Assembly (NCBI GenBank): GCA_028829895.1
Contig: CM054184.1
Span: 52,101,201 to 52,165,200, forward strand
Length of the DNA stretch: 64,000 nucleotides
Source: Sinotaia quadrata
Lineage: Eukaryota > Mollusca > Gastropoda > Architaenioglossa > Viviparidae
Reading direction: 5' to 3'
Shown here: piece after piece, positions 40,401-44,959 of the stretch
How the letters are laid out: each line of letters starts with the position of its first letter
Position numbering within the stretch: the stretch's first letter is position 1
Notes under the pieces: model-generated
What the model saw: only the letters and a program-made list of their open reading frames with translations
Database searches by the model: none
Told to the model about the DNA's origin: nothing
Made by a program: the position numbers and the translations under genes

Positions 40401-42287
40401 CTTTATTCCGACACTTCTTACTAATATAACCGTGAATTTTAGATCAACCCTATTTACTAATAAACCGTGACCTTTGGGTCAACACTATTTACTAATAAAC
40501 TGTGACCTTTGGGTCAACACTATTTACTAATAAAACTTTCACCTTTAGTCCAACGCTATTTACTAACAAAGCGTGACCTTTGGATCAACCTTTCTTATTA
40601 ATAAAACTGTCATCTTTAGGTCAACACTTCTTAGTAATAAAACCTTGATCTTAGGATCAACATTTCTTATTAATAAAACCTTGACCTTTAGATCAATACG
40701 AGAACATTATATACATACAGTTTTCCGCCCTGGTGCGACAGAATTCTAAAAAAAATAACATTACCACCACCACCACCACCACCACCCTGTTTTCTGCCTG
40801 AAACATCGGTAGTAGCTTCTTTTGATGCGTCCTCTTTGACTGAATGTCGCTATTTATAATGCACTGGAATGAAAATATCCCAACCACTTCTTCAAATTTG
40901 TATTCAAGTAGAGAAACGTCTTATTAATTAATCTCACTCTGTCCGTGAGTTGGACAAGTAGAGAAACTTCTTATTAATCTCACTCTGTCCGAGAGTTGGA
41001 CAAGGAGAGAAACTTCTTATTAATCTCACTCTGTCCGAGAGTTGGACAAGGAGAGAAACTTCTTATTAATTAATCTCACTCTGTCCGTGAGTTGGACAAG
41101 TAGAGAAACTTCTTATTAATCTCACTCTGTCCGAGAGTTGGACAAGTAGAGAAACTTCTTATTAATCTCTCTCTGTCCGTGAGTTGGACAAGTAGAGAAA
41201 CTTCTTATTAATCTCACTCTGTCCGTGAGTTGGACAAGTACGTTTTGACAATTGTGTTTGGTAGCACACGATTATCAGTACGCGTTTGTCCGATACGGGT
41301 TTTGCCAACAGCAGAAAATAAAACAAATAAACACAAATGCTCATAAATGGGACTGATCCCTGATGCATTTGTTTATTGTTTCACTCCCTAAATTCCCTCT
41401 CCTCCCCCCTCCTCCTCTTTACGCCACCCTTATTGCGACTAACAGCAAAATTATTCTTTCTTTCAGGAAACCGTTGAGTTTGACATTATAAATGAAAAAC
41501 ATCAATAGTAGATAATGACTGTGAACTTGATTAATTGTTACTATAAATAAATAGCATACAAATCAAGCCTTCAAAATTGACCGTCATTGCTTACCGCGAT
41601 GACGCGATTCTTGGGGTCATACTGGTTGACGTTGATCCAGGATCCCCAGAGGGCGTTCACCCATAGGTCACTCTGCACGATCTTCAGGGCCGAGTTCAAA
41701 TCCCACCCCGCGCTGTTCCACGTGTCCAGCACGTACCAGCCCCCGAGCAGCGGCATCACTTTGGTCAGCAGTGGCGTCGCTTTGGCTTGCTCCCGAGCAA
41801 AATCATCCATACATGACGAGTAGAAGTCTTTCAGTTTCCGCTCCGCTGACCATGTCATGAAACGTTCGCTGGGCGATTCCAGAATGTCCACCAGCCGGTC
41901 GTCGTTCACATCTCTGATCTGTTGATAAATGTCGTCGTGCACGGTGTTGTAGTCGAGCGGGTTGACCACTGAGTAACCGCCGCACGCGAACTGGAAGAAG
42001 TCGTCGCATGGGTCGACGCTGGTGTTGAGGAGCTGGAAGGCGTGGGCGGCAGTTTTCAGGCAAGGGGTATCACGACACCCGGAGGCAGAAGTCAGGGCAT
42101 CCACTCGGGCTTCTTGCAGTTGCTGAGAGGTCTTGCCTAGGAGTCCGGCCAAAATGAAACAAATGACCAGCAGCAGTACGGTAACGAACGCCATCAGTAC
42201 CTCGCGTACACCAAAGCGCCACGACCGAAAGGTGAACGTTTGACCCACGATCGGATTTTTGTCGTAAGTGTTGAACTGGTCGTCCAT
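10058..42287 (-). CDS. Gene A: M13 (neprilysin-like) pseudo-metallopeptidase, 14 exons
   Basis: Joined exons, all minus strand: 41595-42287, 39424-39486, 36920-37063, 33829-33918, 32096-32235, 30304-30514, 26897-26995, 25169-25246, 22214-22496, 18366-18526, 16113-16184, 14428-14520, 10943-11016, 10058-10157. The product is 766 residues, close to the ~750 of neprilysin. The order is cytosolic tail (1-30), membrane anchor (about 31-51), M13 N-terminal domain with the PCDDFFQFACGGY block (93-105), then the M13 C-terminal domain. The HExxH equivalent is RVVHQ (591-595), and the second zinc motif is GEAIAI with Glu665 kept but the Asp replaced by Ile669. Family knowledge says HExxH and ExxxD are essential, so the protein should be catalytically dead. 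Cysteines typical of M13 are kept. All introns are GT-AG and phases agree. It is the downstream member of a tandem pair. The function of the product is unknown. Confidence 0.9.
10158..10942. other. Gene A intron 13, no internal feature seen
   Basis: AT-rich, mostly unique sequence without a clear tandem array or open frame. Intron boundaries are GTAAGA (donor, 10942) and TTACAG (acceptor, 10158) on the minus strand. Confidence 0.6.
10943..11016 (-). CDS. Gene A exon 13
   Basis: Residues 710-733 begin TYCYNRDPRYDY, corresponding to the M13 segment around VWCxxxRPEY. The exon ends two bases into an Arg codon before GTAAGA. The acceptor is CTTCAG after a T-rich tract. It differs from B exon 13 at 7 of 24 residues, all in its second half, unlike the invariant exon 14. 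Confidence 0.92.
11095..11560. repeat. ~31 bp minisatellite, gene A intron 12
   Basis: Degenerate units of TAGGATATTAGATAATGA followed by AATTATCACTGTG. The best units are at 11125-11300, with decay on both sides. Confidence 0.85.
11630..11910. repeat. ~36 bp minisatellite, gene A intron 12
   Basis: Units contain CTATAGGAATACTTAATGAC and AGCTAGTGGATCAGT. The left units carry a CTATAGAGATTA variant. Confidence 0.8.
11995..12400. repeat. 34 bp minisatellite, gene A intron 12
   Basis: About twelve near-identical units with CAATCGCAATATTTAATGAT then ATCAACTAATCATT. The low divergence suggests recent expansion. Confidence 0.92.
12410..13145. repeat. Degenerate ~30 bp and 24 bp arrays, gene A intron 12
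   Basis: Left part (to about 12720): units with GGATACTTAATAATAACAAA and ATTATTCTGTCA. Right part (12830-13145): units with CTAATCATTCTACATGGATA, later CAGTCTATATGGATA. Both share an ACTTAA-TAATCATT theme with the neighbouring array, suggesting a common origin. Confidence 0.85.
13783..13970. repeat. (GT)n microsatellite
   Basis: About 190 bp of GT repeat with a few GA, CG and CA interruptions, in gene A intron 12. Flanks 13146-13782 and 13971-14427 are unique AT-rich intron with nothing recognisable. Confidence 0.97.
14428..14520 (-). CDS. Gene A exon 12
   Basis: Residues 679-709, AYKNWQKSKG... ending FTPDQMFFLGNAQ. This corresponds to the M13 stretch AYxxW and the LxxxQLFFLxxAQ helix after the second zinc motif. 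Phase 0 at both ends; acceptor CTTTCAG, donor GTGATA, a weak donor. It matches B exon 12 at 27 of 31 residues. Confidence 0.93.
14645..14790. repeat. ~50 bp triplicate, gene A intron 11
   Basis: Three units contain GATTGTAACGTGTGACCTCT or a shortened form, then AAAGATATAATCAGTACTGT. Confidence 0.85.
14838..14968. repeat. (GATA)n microsatellite
   Basis: About 130 bp of GATA repeat with two short interruptions in gene A intron 11. Confidence 0.97.
15115..15965. repeat. 26 bp minisatellite, gene A intron 11
   Basis: A pair of ~71 bp duplicates at 15120-15290 leads into about twenty units of ~26 bp with ATTTGTACGAGACAAGCTAT and GTATTT. Because 26 is not divisible by three, each reading frame gives a repetitive artificial peptide. 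The flank to 16112 is unique. Confidence 0.93.
16113..16184 (-). CDS. Gene A exon 11 (second zinc motif region)
   Basis: Residues 655-678, VVVDGQAYAGEAIAITTG then IRIAYN. The M13 consensus here is GENxADxxG. The zinc-binding Glu (665) is kept, but the Asp that orients the catalytic His is Ile669. The same change is in gene B, so it predates the duplication. Phase 0 on both sides; donor GTATGT. Confidence 0.94.
16185..16900. other. Gene A intron 10, first part
   Basis: Mostly unique sequence. A relatively high-complexity stretch at about 16540-16720 could be an old transposable element, but no coding or terminal structure was found. Confidence 0.35.
16905..17092. repeat. 44 bp minisatellite, gene A intron 10
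   Basis: Four near-identical units with CTTATCTGATGTGCTGGAGT then GATGTACACACGCTGTAGTC. Confidence 0.93.
17093..18365. other. Gene A intron 10, last part
   Basis: A 63-codon plus-strand frame at 17395-17586 is not recognised and has no splice or promoter support. A CA/CG microsatellite lies at 17644-17676. At 18045-18200 there are three or four degenerate copies of a unit with GTTGAACATGTGTTGTATGA. Confidence 0.5.
18366..18526 (-). CDS. Gene A exon 10
   Basis: Completes a split Gly, then residues 602-654: RRWDSGG, GWWSNDTVNNYN and RQCVVDLYNN, ending NGEVRT before GTATGT. This matches the M13 GRxxDxxG, WW and QC motifs between the two zinc motifs. NVT (a glycosylation sequon) is present. Choosing the GTATGT donor rather than the upstream GTGAGA is supported by gene B, which has no alternative there. 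Confidence 0.92.
18715..18848. repeat. 29 bp minisatellite, gene A intron 9
   Basis: Five units with GTACAGTGGTTTTAACCTAG and TCCGATATA. Confidence 0.92.
18850..19378. repeat. ~37 bp minisatellite, gene A intron 9
   Basis: About fourteen units with ACTTAAAGAAGAAATA then a variable middle and AACGTAACACGGT. Subtypes occur in blocks (ATATCAAATAACATAATACG, then TTAATTAACAACG, then GGTCAGTTAATAACG), as expected from local unit duplication. Confidence 0.93.
19685..19930. repeat. 35 bp minisatellite, gene A intron 9
   Basis: About six units with GTTAGTGCTGGTGTACTACA and TAAATATATACAAAG. The stretch 19379-19684 is unique with nothing recognised. Confidence 0.9.
20030..20197. repeat. TAGTGGTGATTGA minisatellite, left part
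   Basis: Degenerate units with CACTAATAGTGGTGATTGA. The same family continues at 21846-22190, so the element at 20198-21845 interrupts one array. Confidence 0.85.
20198..21845. mobile_element. Probable solo LTR or short LTR element in gene A intron 9
   Basis: A 1648 bp block of non-repetitive DNA splits a minisatellite. It starts TGTCACAG and ends GTAACA, giving TG...CA termini, and is bracketed by GTGAT on both sides (20193-20197 and 21846-21850), a 5 bp target-site duplication as usual for LTR elements. GTGAT also occurs in the array unit, so the match could be chance. Short open frames inside (20418-20603 plus, 21105-21407 minus) are unrecognised. No gag or pol, and no internal long direct repeat, was seen. 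Confidence 0.5.
21846..22190. repeat. 43 bp minisatellite, right part, gene A intron 9
   Basis: About eight units of ~43 bp made from two half-units: TAGTGGTGATTGACTAAACA and ATAGTGGTGATTGAGTACAC. A related CACTAATACTGGTGACTGA family fills the same intron of gene B (56430-57385). Confidence 0.93.
22214..22496 (-). CDS. Gene A exon 9 (degenerate HExxH)
   Basis: Residues 507-600 plus one base of a Gly codon. It contains VPAGILQFPLYS, matching the M13 FPAGILQPPFF block, then FGAIGSLVGRVVHQLVDEKG aligned to the family's YGxIGxxxGHExTHxFDxxG. Both zinc His positions and the catalytic Glu are changed (RVVHQ, 591-595). The NA(F/Y)Y motif before the PAGIL block is also absent. The frame is open and splice sites are canonical (acceptor TTTGAACAG, donor GTAGGT). 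It is highly similar to B exon 9 except around this motif and the former NA(F/Y)Y site. Confidence 0.95.
22486..22665. repeat. Acceptor-containing degenerate minisatellite (A exon 9)
   Basis: About four units of ~43 bp (plus strand GTCACTGATGTTCACAGTC then AACTGTTCAAATAGTTA). Each includes the intron 8 acceptor TTTGAACAG and the first bases of exon 9. A more decayed counterpart follows B exon 9 at 57672-57840. Confidence 0.75.
22690..23460. repeat. ~34 bp minisatellite, gene A intron 8
   Basis: Units with TTGTTGTTTAGCTAATTGTA and ATGATAACTGGTCA. The best-preserved block is 22880-23100 (seven units), with a T-run at 22859-22876. Confidence 0.88.
23560..24170. repeat. 43 bp minisatellite, gene A intron 8
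   Basis: About fourteen nearly perfect units with CTAGACTTGTCTAGACATGT and CAGCCTATAAATATTAACTG. Each unit contains the short palindrome CTAGACTTGTCTAG. Confidence 0.95.
24171..24950. repeat. 34 bp minisatellite and decayed flank, gene A intron 8
   Basis: Five units at about 24750-24925 with AATAAAATCAACCAATAGTT and GGACTTGTGATCT. The preceding 24171-24740 is AT-rich with scattered GTGATATCAC-like words and no gene. The rest of the intron to 25168 is unique. Confidence 0.8.
25169..25246 (-). CDS. Gene A exon 8
   Basis: Residues 481-506, MYGSTYKIGYPDF then MRDEGKLDTIFAD. This matches the M13 segment IGYPD plus the following N/DxLN helix. Phase 0 both sides, acceptor TGAACAG, donor GTAAGT. 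23 of 26 residues match gene B. Confidence 0.94.
25380..25790. repeat. (GT)n and ~30 bp degenerate array, gene A intron 7
   Basis: A (GT)n run of about 66 bp (25428-25494) sits inside a degenerate array whose units read TGTATATAAATCTGCCCACT then AAGACAATTT. Confidence 0.88.
25880..26100. repeat. ~41 bp minisatellite, gene A intron 7
   Basis: About five units with GACTCAAAGGGACATAACTA and GTGTCTGATTTCTCTGAGT. Confidence 0.85.
26225..26530. repeat. 37 bp minisatellite, gene A intron 7
   Basis: About eight units with TAAGGACCACTAGATATAAG and TGATATACAAGTCTTTG. A degenerate tail reaches about 26800. Confidence 0.92.
26897..26995 (-). CDS. Gene A exon 7
   Basis: Residues 448-480, VTEIMDGIKRAIEDMIKSNV then WMDEATKQYAIHK. 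This is the M13 helix ending in WMDxxTKxxAxxK. Phase 0 both sides; acceptor TTTTCAG, donor GTGTGT. Confidence 0.95.
26996..27984. other. Gene A intron 6 with one unassigned open frame
   Basis: On the minus strand at 27168-27407 a 79-codon frame from ATG to TGA has a protein-like composition, with a Lys/Met/Ser-rich helix-like second half. I do not recognise it. It starts ATGAATTTCGTAAGT, which contains a donor-like site. It could be a retrocopy fragment or chance. The rest is unique AT-rich intron. Confidence 0.25.
27985..28265. repeat. 48 bp minisatellite, gene A intron 6
   Basis: Six units with ATTATTAGGAGTCATTTACA and TCATCTCTTTGGTATTATAC, differing mainly by the length of a T-run. Confidence 0.93.
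28266..29389. other. Gene A intron 6, AT-rich middle, nothing seen
   Basis: About 1.1 kb of AT-rich DNA without an array, open frame or recognisable element. Confidence 0.5.
29390..30303. repeat. ~31 bp minisatellite carrying the exon 6 splice donor, gene A intron 6
   Basis: About thirty units on the plus strand read CTTTCTAGTGACCTACCTTG then a T-rich run. On the gene strand each unit is AAAACAAGGTAGGTCACTAG, exactly the end of exon 6 plus its donor. Most units keep AAG|GTAGGT; about four carry AAG|GTTGAT. The array abuts the real donor at 30303. A degenerate homologue follows B exon 6. Confidence 0.93.
30304..30514 (-). CDS. Gene A exon 6
   Basis: Completes a split Arg and codes residues 378-447: ILHNYLTWRVLEKYV, then SWEYVHANRQMYG, RYCFSV and ALGALYVNEFFDEKNKNK. 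These match the M13 blocks NYxxWR, the RxxxCxxxV cysteine and GxLYVxxxF. Acceptor CCCACTAG, donor GTAGGT. If the first donor is skipped, translation continues V-G-H-stop. Confidence 0.95.
30640..31715. repeat. 60/50 bp minisatellite, gene A intron 5
   Basis: About sixteen units with GGTAAACAGGTAAATACTTT, CAAGTCTGCACAATTGGTAA and GTATTGTATATAAAGTATA. A 50 bp subtype lacking ATAT occupies 31375-31580. A related decayed form is at 30640-30830. Long repeat-coded frames on both strands here are not genes. The remainder, 31716-32095, is unique. Confidence 0.95.
32096..32235 (-). CDS. Gene A exon 5
   Basis: Residues 331-376 plus two bases of Arg377: IDWTAQMTYLFN, GVTGSTKITLPFPGFVYN, NLTSLINSL. This matches the M13 IDWxxYL segment and the V..PxYLxxLxxLI strand. 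NLT and NRS are potential sequons. Acceptor TTGCAG, donor GTAAAT. Confidence 0.93.
32226..32415. repeat. 38 bp array carrying the exon 5 splice acceptor
   Basis: Five units on the plus strand with GTCCAATCAATCTGCAATTA and AAGAACCACTTGACTACT. On the gene strand each contains TTTAATTGCAG|ATTGATTGGAC, that is, the intron 4 acceptor plus the first bases of exon 5. The innermost unit is the true junction. Gene B has no such array. Confidence 0.93.
32416..33016. other. Gene A intron 4, middle
   Basis: Mostly unique sequence with a GTA-type trinucleotide run at 32773-32816. Short open frames on the plus strand are unrecognised. Confidence 0.5.
33017..33626. mobile_element. MITE-like element with terminal CG-rich motif arrays, copy 1
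   Basis: About 130 bp at each end form inverted repeats built of short variants of CGACAAAATCGCG, CGCGATGGACAAAA and GCGCGCCGACAAA. Ends read GGTGACCCGTCAAAT (left) and the complement of GGTTCACCGACAAAT (right). The interior (33150-33490) has no transposase, and an ~85 bp segment is duplicated (about 33290-33360 and 33370-33440). Similar ends occur at 46711-46887 and 63466-64000. Non-autonomous DNA transposon is inferred. Confidence 0.7.
33640..33850. repeat. 56 bp array carrying the exon 4 splice donor
   Basis: Four or five units on the plus strand with CTTACCACTCACCAAATTAC and CGGTATTCTTG. On the gene strand each includes AATTTG|GTGAGT, the last exon 4 bases and donor. Two complete copies are nearly perfect and the outer ones degenerate. 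Continuing past the true donor meets an in-frame TGA within one unit. Confidence 0.9.
33829..33918 (-). CDS. Gene A exon 4
   Basis: Residues 301-330, LVISSNYQGDPHNDARLVTL then DDLTKNTGNL. This aligns to the M13 linker with its 'TLxxL' helix before IDW. The acceptor GTATCCAG (not the next AG, which breaks the frame) and the donor GTGAGT keep phase 0 on both sides. Confidence 0.85.
33935..34755. repeat. 24 bp and 52 bp minisatellite, gene A intron 3
   Basis: Left block: about eleven 24 bp units with TTTTACAACTCAGTATCAAT. Right block: about eleven ~52 bp units with AACTCAGTATCAATGGTCTT and CAACAAACATTGTACAGT. The short unit is part of the long one. Since 24 is divisible by three, every frame reads as a repeat peptide. 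Confidence 0.95.
34815..35125. repeat. 30 bp minisatellite, gene A intron 3
   Basis: About ten units with CATACAAAAACAATACATAT and TATACAAAC. Long minus-strand frames over it are repeat artefacts. Confidence 0.93.
35210..35600. repeat. Two ~58-62 bp arrays, gene A intron 3
   Basis: First: four units with TTTTGAACAGAACATGGAAT and AGTGTATTCAAGACTATTTA. Second: about three units with CTCTACACGGCACATTAAGA and GATTGCGGAGACTATACTG. Confidence 0.9.
35715..35892. repeat. 41 bp minisatellite, gene A intron 3
   Basis: Four units with CAACTCACCACATGTAGCAC and CCGGTCTACTGCCGACACC. Less AT-rich than most arrays here. Confidence 0.93.
35930..36895. repeat. Degenerate ~50 bp and 59 bp arrays, gene A intron 3
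   Basis: 35930-36220: units with GTATGGTTATATGATAGATA and TTGTGATATAGATG. 36500-36895: about seven units with GGTTATGTATAGACGTGTGT and GTGAACACGATGTGT. The segment 36240-36500 is unique with a TTTATAGTTAA repeat at each end. Confidence 0.88.
36920..37063 (-). CDS. Gene A exon 3
   Basis: Residues 253-300, IRTAYKKFMRTVANLLARDA to DIEARLGE. This is the M13 helix pair 'AYxxxMxxxxxLL' followed by 'FExxLA'. Acceptor TTTTAG, donor GTGAGT, phase 0 both sides. Confidence 0.93.
37045..37222. repeat. Degenerate ~45 bp array carrying the exon 3 acceptor
   Basis: About four degenerate units, plus strand AAGTGCGAATCTTAAAATAG-like then CATGAAATAGTC. The first overlaps the true junction, and units include an ATTTTAG|ATTCGCAC-like acceptor with the start of exon 3. 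Confidence 0.65.
37223..38040. other. Gene A intron 2, first part
   Basis: Degenerate GACTCATGACT-rich words to about 37480, then unique DNA. An 81-codon plus-strand frame at 37706-37951 is unrecognised and unsupported by splice signals. Confidence 0.4.
38041..38840. repeat. Several short arrays, gene A intron 2
   Basis: 38150-38340: three ~70 bp units with TTAGATTTAAGTCCGAGATT. 38390-38545: four 36 bp units with GCTGGGCTGAATTTTATGAC and CTTGTTTGTCACTAAA. 38690-38830: units of ACAAAACAATATATATGTGA with GACATTTTA. Confidence 0.9.
38880..39412. repeat. ~22 bp minisatellite, gene A intron 2
   Basis: Roughly twenty degenerate units with GGAATTTTAACAATCTAAAT and GT. It ends just before the exon 2 donor. 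Confidence 0.92.
39424..39486 (-). CDS. Gene A exon 2
   Basis: Residues 232-252, IHPPYTRYMPWSFF then SDPSKEK. Aligns without a gap to the M13 DQxGLxLPxRDYY strand following exon 1, so no exon is missing between them. Acceptor TTTGAGCAG, donor GTATGT, phase 0. Confidence 0.88.
39790..40095. repeat. ~39 bp minisatellite, gene A intron 1
   Basis: About eight units with GGCCTTTAGTCCAACAATAC and ATCTAACAAGAAATT. Confidence 0.94.
40096..40700. repeat. ~39 bp minisatellite, gene A intron 1
   Basis: About thirteen units with AAAACCGTGACCTTTAGTAC and AATACTACTTTATAAC, decaying to the right into GGGTCAACACTATTTACTAA forms. It shares CCTTTAGTCCAACA words with the preceding array. Confidence 0.92.
40905..41245. 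repeat. ~47 bp minisatellite, gene A intron 1
   Basis: Seven units with AGAGAAACTTCTTATTAATC and TCACTCTGTCCGTGAGTTGG. A CCA trinucleotide run lies at 40768-40787. The rest of the intron to 41594 is unique. Confidence 0.94.
41595..42287 (-). CDS. Gene A exon 1 (start, membrane anchor, M13 N-domain)
   Basis: 231 codons. The ATG has A at -3 and G at +4. The tail (1-30) is polar; residues about 31-51 (LMAFVTVLLLVICFILAGLL) form one membrane segment, giving type II topology. Cys71, Cys76 and the DPCDDFFQFACGGY block (92-105) are the M13 signature near the membrane. KLKDFYSSCMD matches the KxxxFYxSCMD block. The donor GTAAGC follows NRVIA. It is far more GC-rich than its surroundings. The corresponding B exon is outside the window. 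Confidence 0.96.
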
Positions 42288-42583
42288 CTTGGAGTTCTCT
42301 GCCTGAATTTTGCCTCTTTGTTGTACCTTATGTAACTACCTTATTTCTTTTTCCTTTACTAGCTCCGTGTACATGGAATTTTAATGTTGTTTGGAAGCTT
42401 AAAATTATTGAATTATATCTCAACTCTAGCATTAAATAATTCTGTTTCTATAGTATATGGATTTTTTTTTGCCTGCTTCTGATTTTAGCTCTCCATGTAT
42501 TTGATTTCAATCACTGACTGATGAATCATTTCCAGACTCAAAAGTGAACTGATCCACCGGGCAGTGACACAACAAACTTTTGA

Positions 42584-42656
42584 ACTACTGAGTTCCGCGG
42601 CCGTGAAAGAAACCTTTATATTTATATTCGTGACAATGCCGTGACCTTTGACCATA
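42584..42656 (-). promoter_or_regulatory. Gene A core promoter candidate: TATA, initiator, DR1
   Basis: On the minus strand TATAAAGG (42613-42620) lies 31 bp upstream of the A in an initiator TCAGT (42587-42591), the classic spacing. Just upstream, 42642-42654 reads TGGTCAAAGGTCA, a direct repeat of the nuclear-receptor half-site with one-base spacing (HNF4/RXR type). The leader would be about 300 nt to the ATG if unspliced. Expression in a digestive-gland-like tissue is only inference. Confidence 0.5.
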
Positions 42657-42754
42657 AATAGTTCCGGTGTATAAATAACAATGCTTGATCATACGACAAA
42701 TAAAACAACAATGAGGAATCTTTAGTGATACTTTTAACGATTTTATCAAGACTG

Positions 42755-43060
42755 TATTTGTGCTATTTTCTTTGTACTGTCAGTTCTTTTTTCCTGTGTT
42801 AGTTCTATTTTCTTTGTACTGTCAGTTTTTTTTTCCTGTGTTAGTTCTATTTTCTTTGTACTGTCAGTTCTTTTTTCCCTAGTTAATTCTATTTTCTTTG
42901 TACTGTCAGTTCTTTTTTCCCTAGTTAGTTCTATTTTCTTTGTACTGTCAGTTCTTTTTTCCCTAGTTAGTTCTATTTTCTTTGTACTCAGTTCTTTTTC
43001 CCTAGTTAGTTCTATTTTCTTTGTACTGTCAGTTCTTTTTCCCTAGTTAGTTCTAGTGGC
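42755..43060. repeat. 41 bp minisatellite upstream of gene A
   Basis: Seven units with AGTTCTATTTTCTTTGTACT and GTCAGTTCTTTTTTCCCT. It lies just upstream of the candidate promoter. Confidence 0.93.
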
Positions 43061-43164
43061 TAATTATAAATTATTTAATTTAAGATATTGCTTTTCTTTT
43101 TAGCAATAAAATTATCTCAAACAGTCACTAATCAATTCATATTTTCAACCATGCGCTAGGGTGT

Positions 43165-43460
43165 GATTGATTTATTTCACATTTTTACTCTCGCATTCTT
43201 TTCAGGTCAGAAAGTTTATTTCATTTACATTTTTACTACTCATTCTATTCAGGTCAGAATGTTTATTTTATTTTTATTTAGTCATTACTTTTCATTCCAT
43301 CATTGTATTAATTTCAAATTTAGTTTGTTTTATTACTGAGCGTGATTGTAAGTACTCACACTACCATATCGTCCGATCTGTGATTGTAAGTACTCACACT
43401 ACCATATCGTCCGATCTGTGATTATAAGTACTCACACTACCATATCGTCCGATCTATGCA
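43165..43460. repeat. Short intergenic arrays
   Basis: 43175-43300: degenerate units with TTATTTCATTTTTACT and CATTCTATTCAGGTCAGAA. 43345-43460: three 38 bp units with GTGATTGTAAGTACTCACAC and TACCATATCGTCCGATCT. Confidence 0.85.
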
Positions 43461-43800
43461 TTTCAAAATATATTTTCTGAACCTGCTTTGTGTTTGTATG
43501 TATATCACTCCACCTTAAAGTTGACCTAATAACATTGTTTAAAAATTAGGGAAAATCTGTGGAAATTGAGTTAGGAATATTGTTCTATCATTTCAGTCTG
43601 CGTCTGAGCAGACAGAACTGCTGGTTTTGAAGAAACGTGAGCAGACAGAACTGCTGGTTTTGTAAACATCGCGAAATCTCGGGGTGGCGGGAATGAGGAG
43701 TTCAGACTGTTTTAAAAGCTTTTCGAGGATAAGAGTGCTTAAAATTAATCCATAATTGCGATGTTGTAACTGAAATATATCCGAGCAAAGAGCAATAACC
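43461..43800. other. Intergenic, no gene seen
   Basis: Unique DNA with one 34 bp direct duplication near 43600-43660 (GAGCAGACAGAACTGCTGGT). Nothing coding recognised. Confidence 0.5.
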
Positions 43801-43809
43801 TCCGGTGTA

Positions 43810-43999
43810 AGTGACGTAAGACGGTGATTAGACTGCTGACGTCAGTGAACACCTAATATATAGAGAAGCCTTCTACGGCGGTCAGTGACATGGGTCGAAA
43901 AAGACAGAAAGTAAGCTTTCAACAAAACTTGTACTTTTATTTCCAACGACAAATGAACAATGTGAAATGTATGTGGTTCGATAACTTTTAGTGACGTCA
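43810..43999 (+). promoter_or_regulatory. Second candidate promoter with CRE sites, plus strand
   Basis: A TGACGTAA near-site (43812), a perfect TGACGTCA (43837-43844), TATATAG (43857-43863) and an initiator-like TCAGT 27 bp on (43882-43886) precede an ATG at 43890. The frame reads MGRKRQK up to AAA|GTAAGC, a good donor. Another TGACGTCA lies at 43992-43999. No downstream exon was identified, so this may be a non-coding or relic start. Confidence 0.3.
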
Positions 44000-44244
44000 T
44001 TGTATATCGTCTGAGGAGCGGCACCCGAGACAATGCCTGTGGCGAGAATATTAATTTCAGGAACAATTAGTCGTAAGGGTGTAAAGTGGTCATCTTTCTT
44101 TGACACGTGTCCAGATAAAATGACCCGGGTTTCACTTATCAAACCTCAGTCACTGCTTTGAACCGCGAGTTTGGCCGGTCAGATAATACCTGTCATGACA
44201 GCTATTTGATACGGTCCGTTAATCTCAAAGGAATGTGAACATAT

Positions 44245-44640
44245 TCCCGTTATGCGAACATCTCACTTTATCTTACTTTTTCGCCAACATCTCACTTTAT
44301 CTTACTTTTTCGCCAACATCTCACTTTATCTTACTTTTTCGCCAACATCTCACTTTATCTTACTTTTTCGCCAACATCTCACTTTATCTTACTTTTTCGC
44401 CAACATCTCACTTAATCTTACTTTTTCGCCAACATCTCACTTAATCTTACTTTTTCGCCAACATCTCACTTTATCTTACTTTTTCGCCAACATCTCACTT
44501 AATCTTACTTTTTCGCCAACATCTCACTTTATCTTACTTTTTCGCCAACATCTCACTTTATCTTACTTTTTCGCCAACATCTCACTTTATCTTACTTTTT
44601 CGCCAACATCTCACTTAATCTTACTATTTTCGCAAATGTG
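44245..44640. repeat. 29 bp minisatellite, intergenic
   Basis: About thirteen units with CTCACTTTATCTTACTTTTT and CGCCAACAT, very uniform. The 138-codon frame over it is a repeat artefact. Confidence 0.95.
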
Positions 44641-44959
44641 TCACTTAAAGTTACCTTTCTGCCTGTGAGTCACATATCTTTATTTTGCGCAAGAGACCAG
44701 ACACAACAAATTTAAATTAACGAGACCAGACGCAACAAATTCAAATTAACATGGTAGAAACATCTCAAACAAGATAAATTATTAATAGAAGGACTGAATA
44801 GCTCATCTAAATAAATAATACACATTCAATGTCAATAATAGTTATTGTCAGTAATATGCATAAACTGTCAGTAATGTATATAATAATGTTAATAATATCT
44901 TTTCAGTGTCATTTATATGTTTTTATTGTCAGTAATACACACAAAATATCTGTAACACA

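Noticed and set aside
41587..41823. Plus-strand frame opposite gene A exon 1 (also 22188-22457 and 57370-57642 opposite exon 9)
   Set aside because: They are antisense shadows of GC-rich, strongly supported M13 exons.
44252..44668. Regular 29 bp repeats resembling a CRISPR array (likewise 38880-39412)
   Set aside because: There are no unique spacers, units are directly contiguous, and the DNA is eukaryotic with introns.
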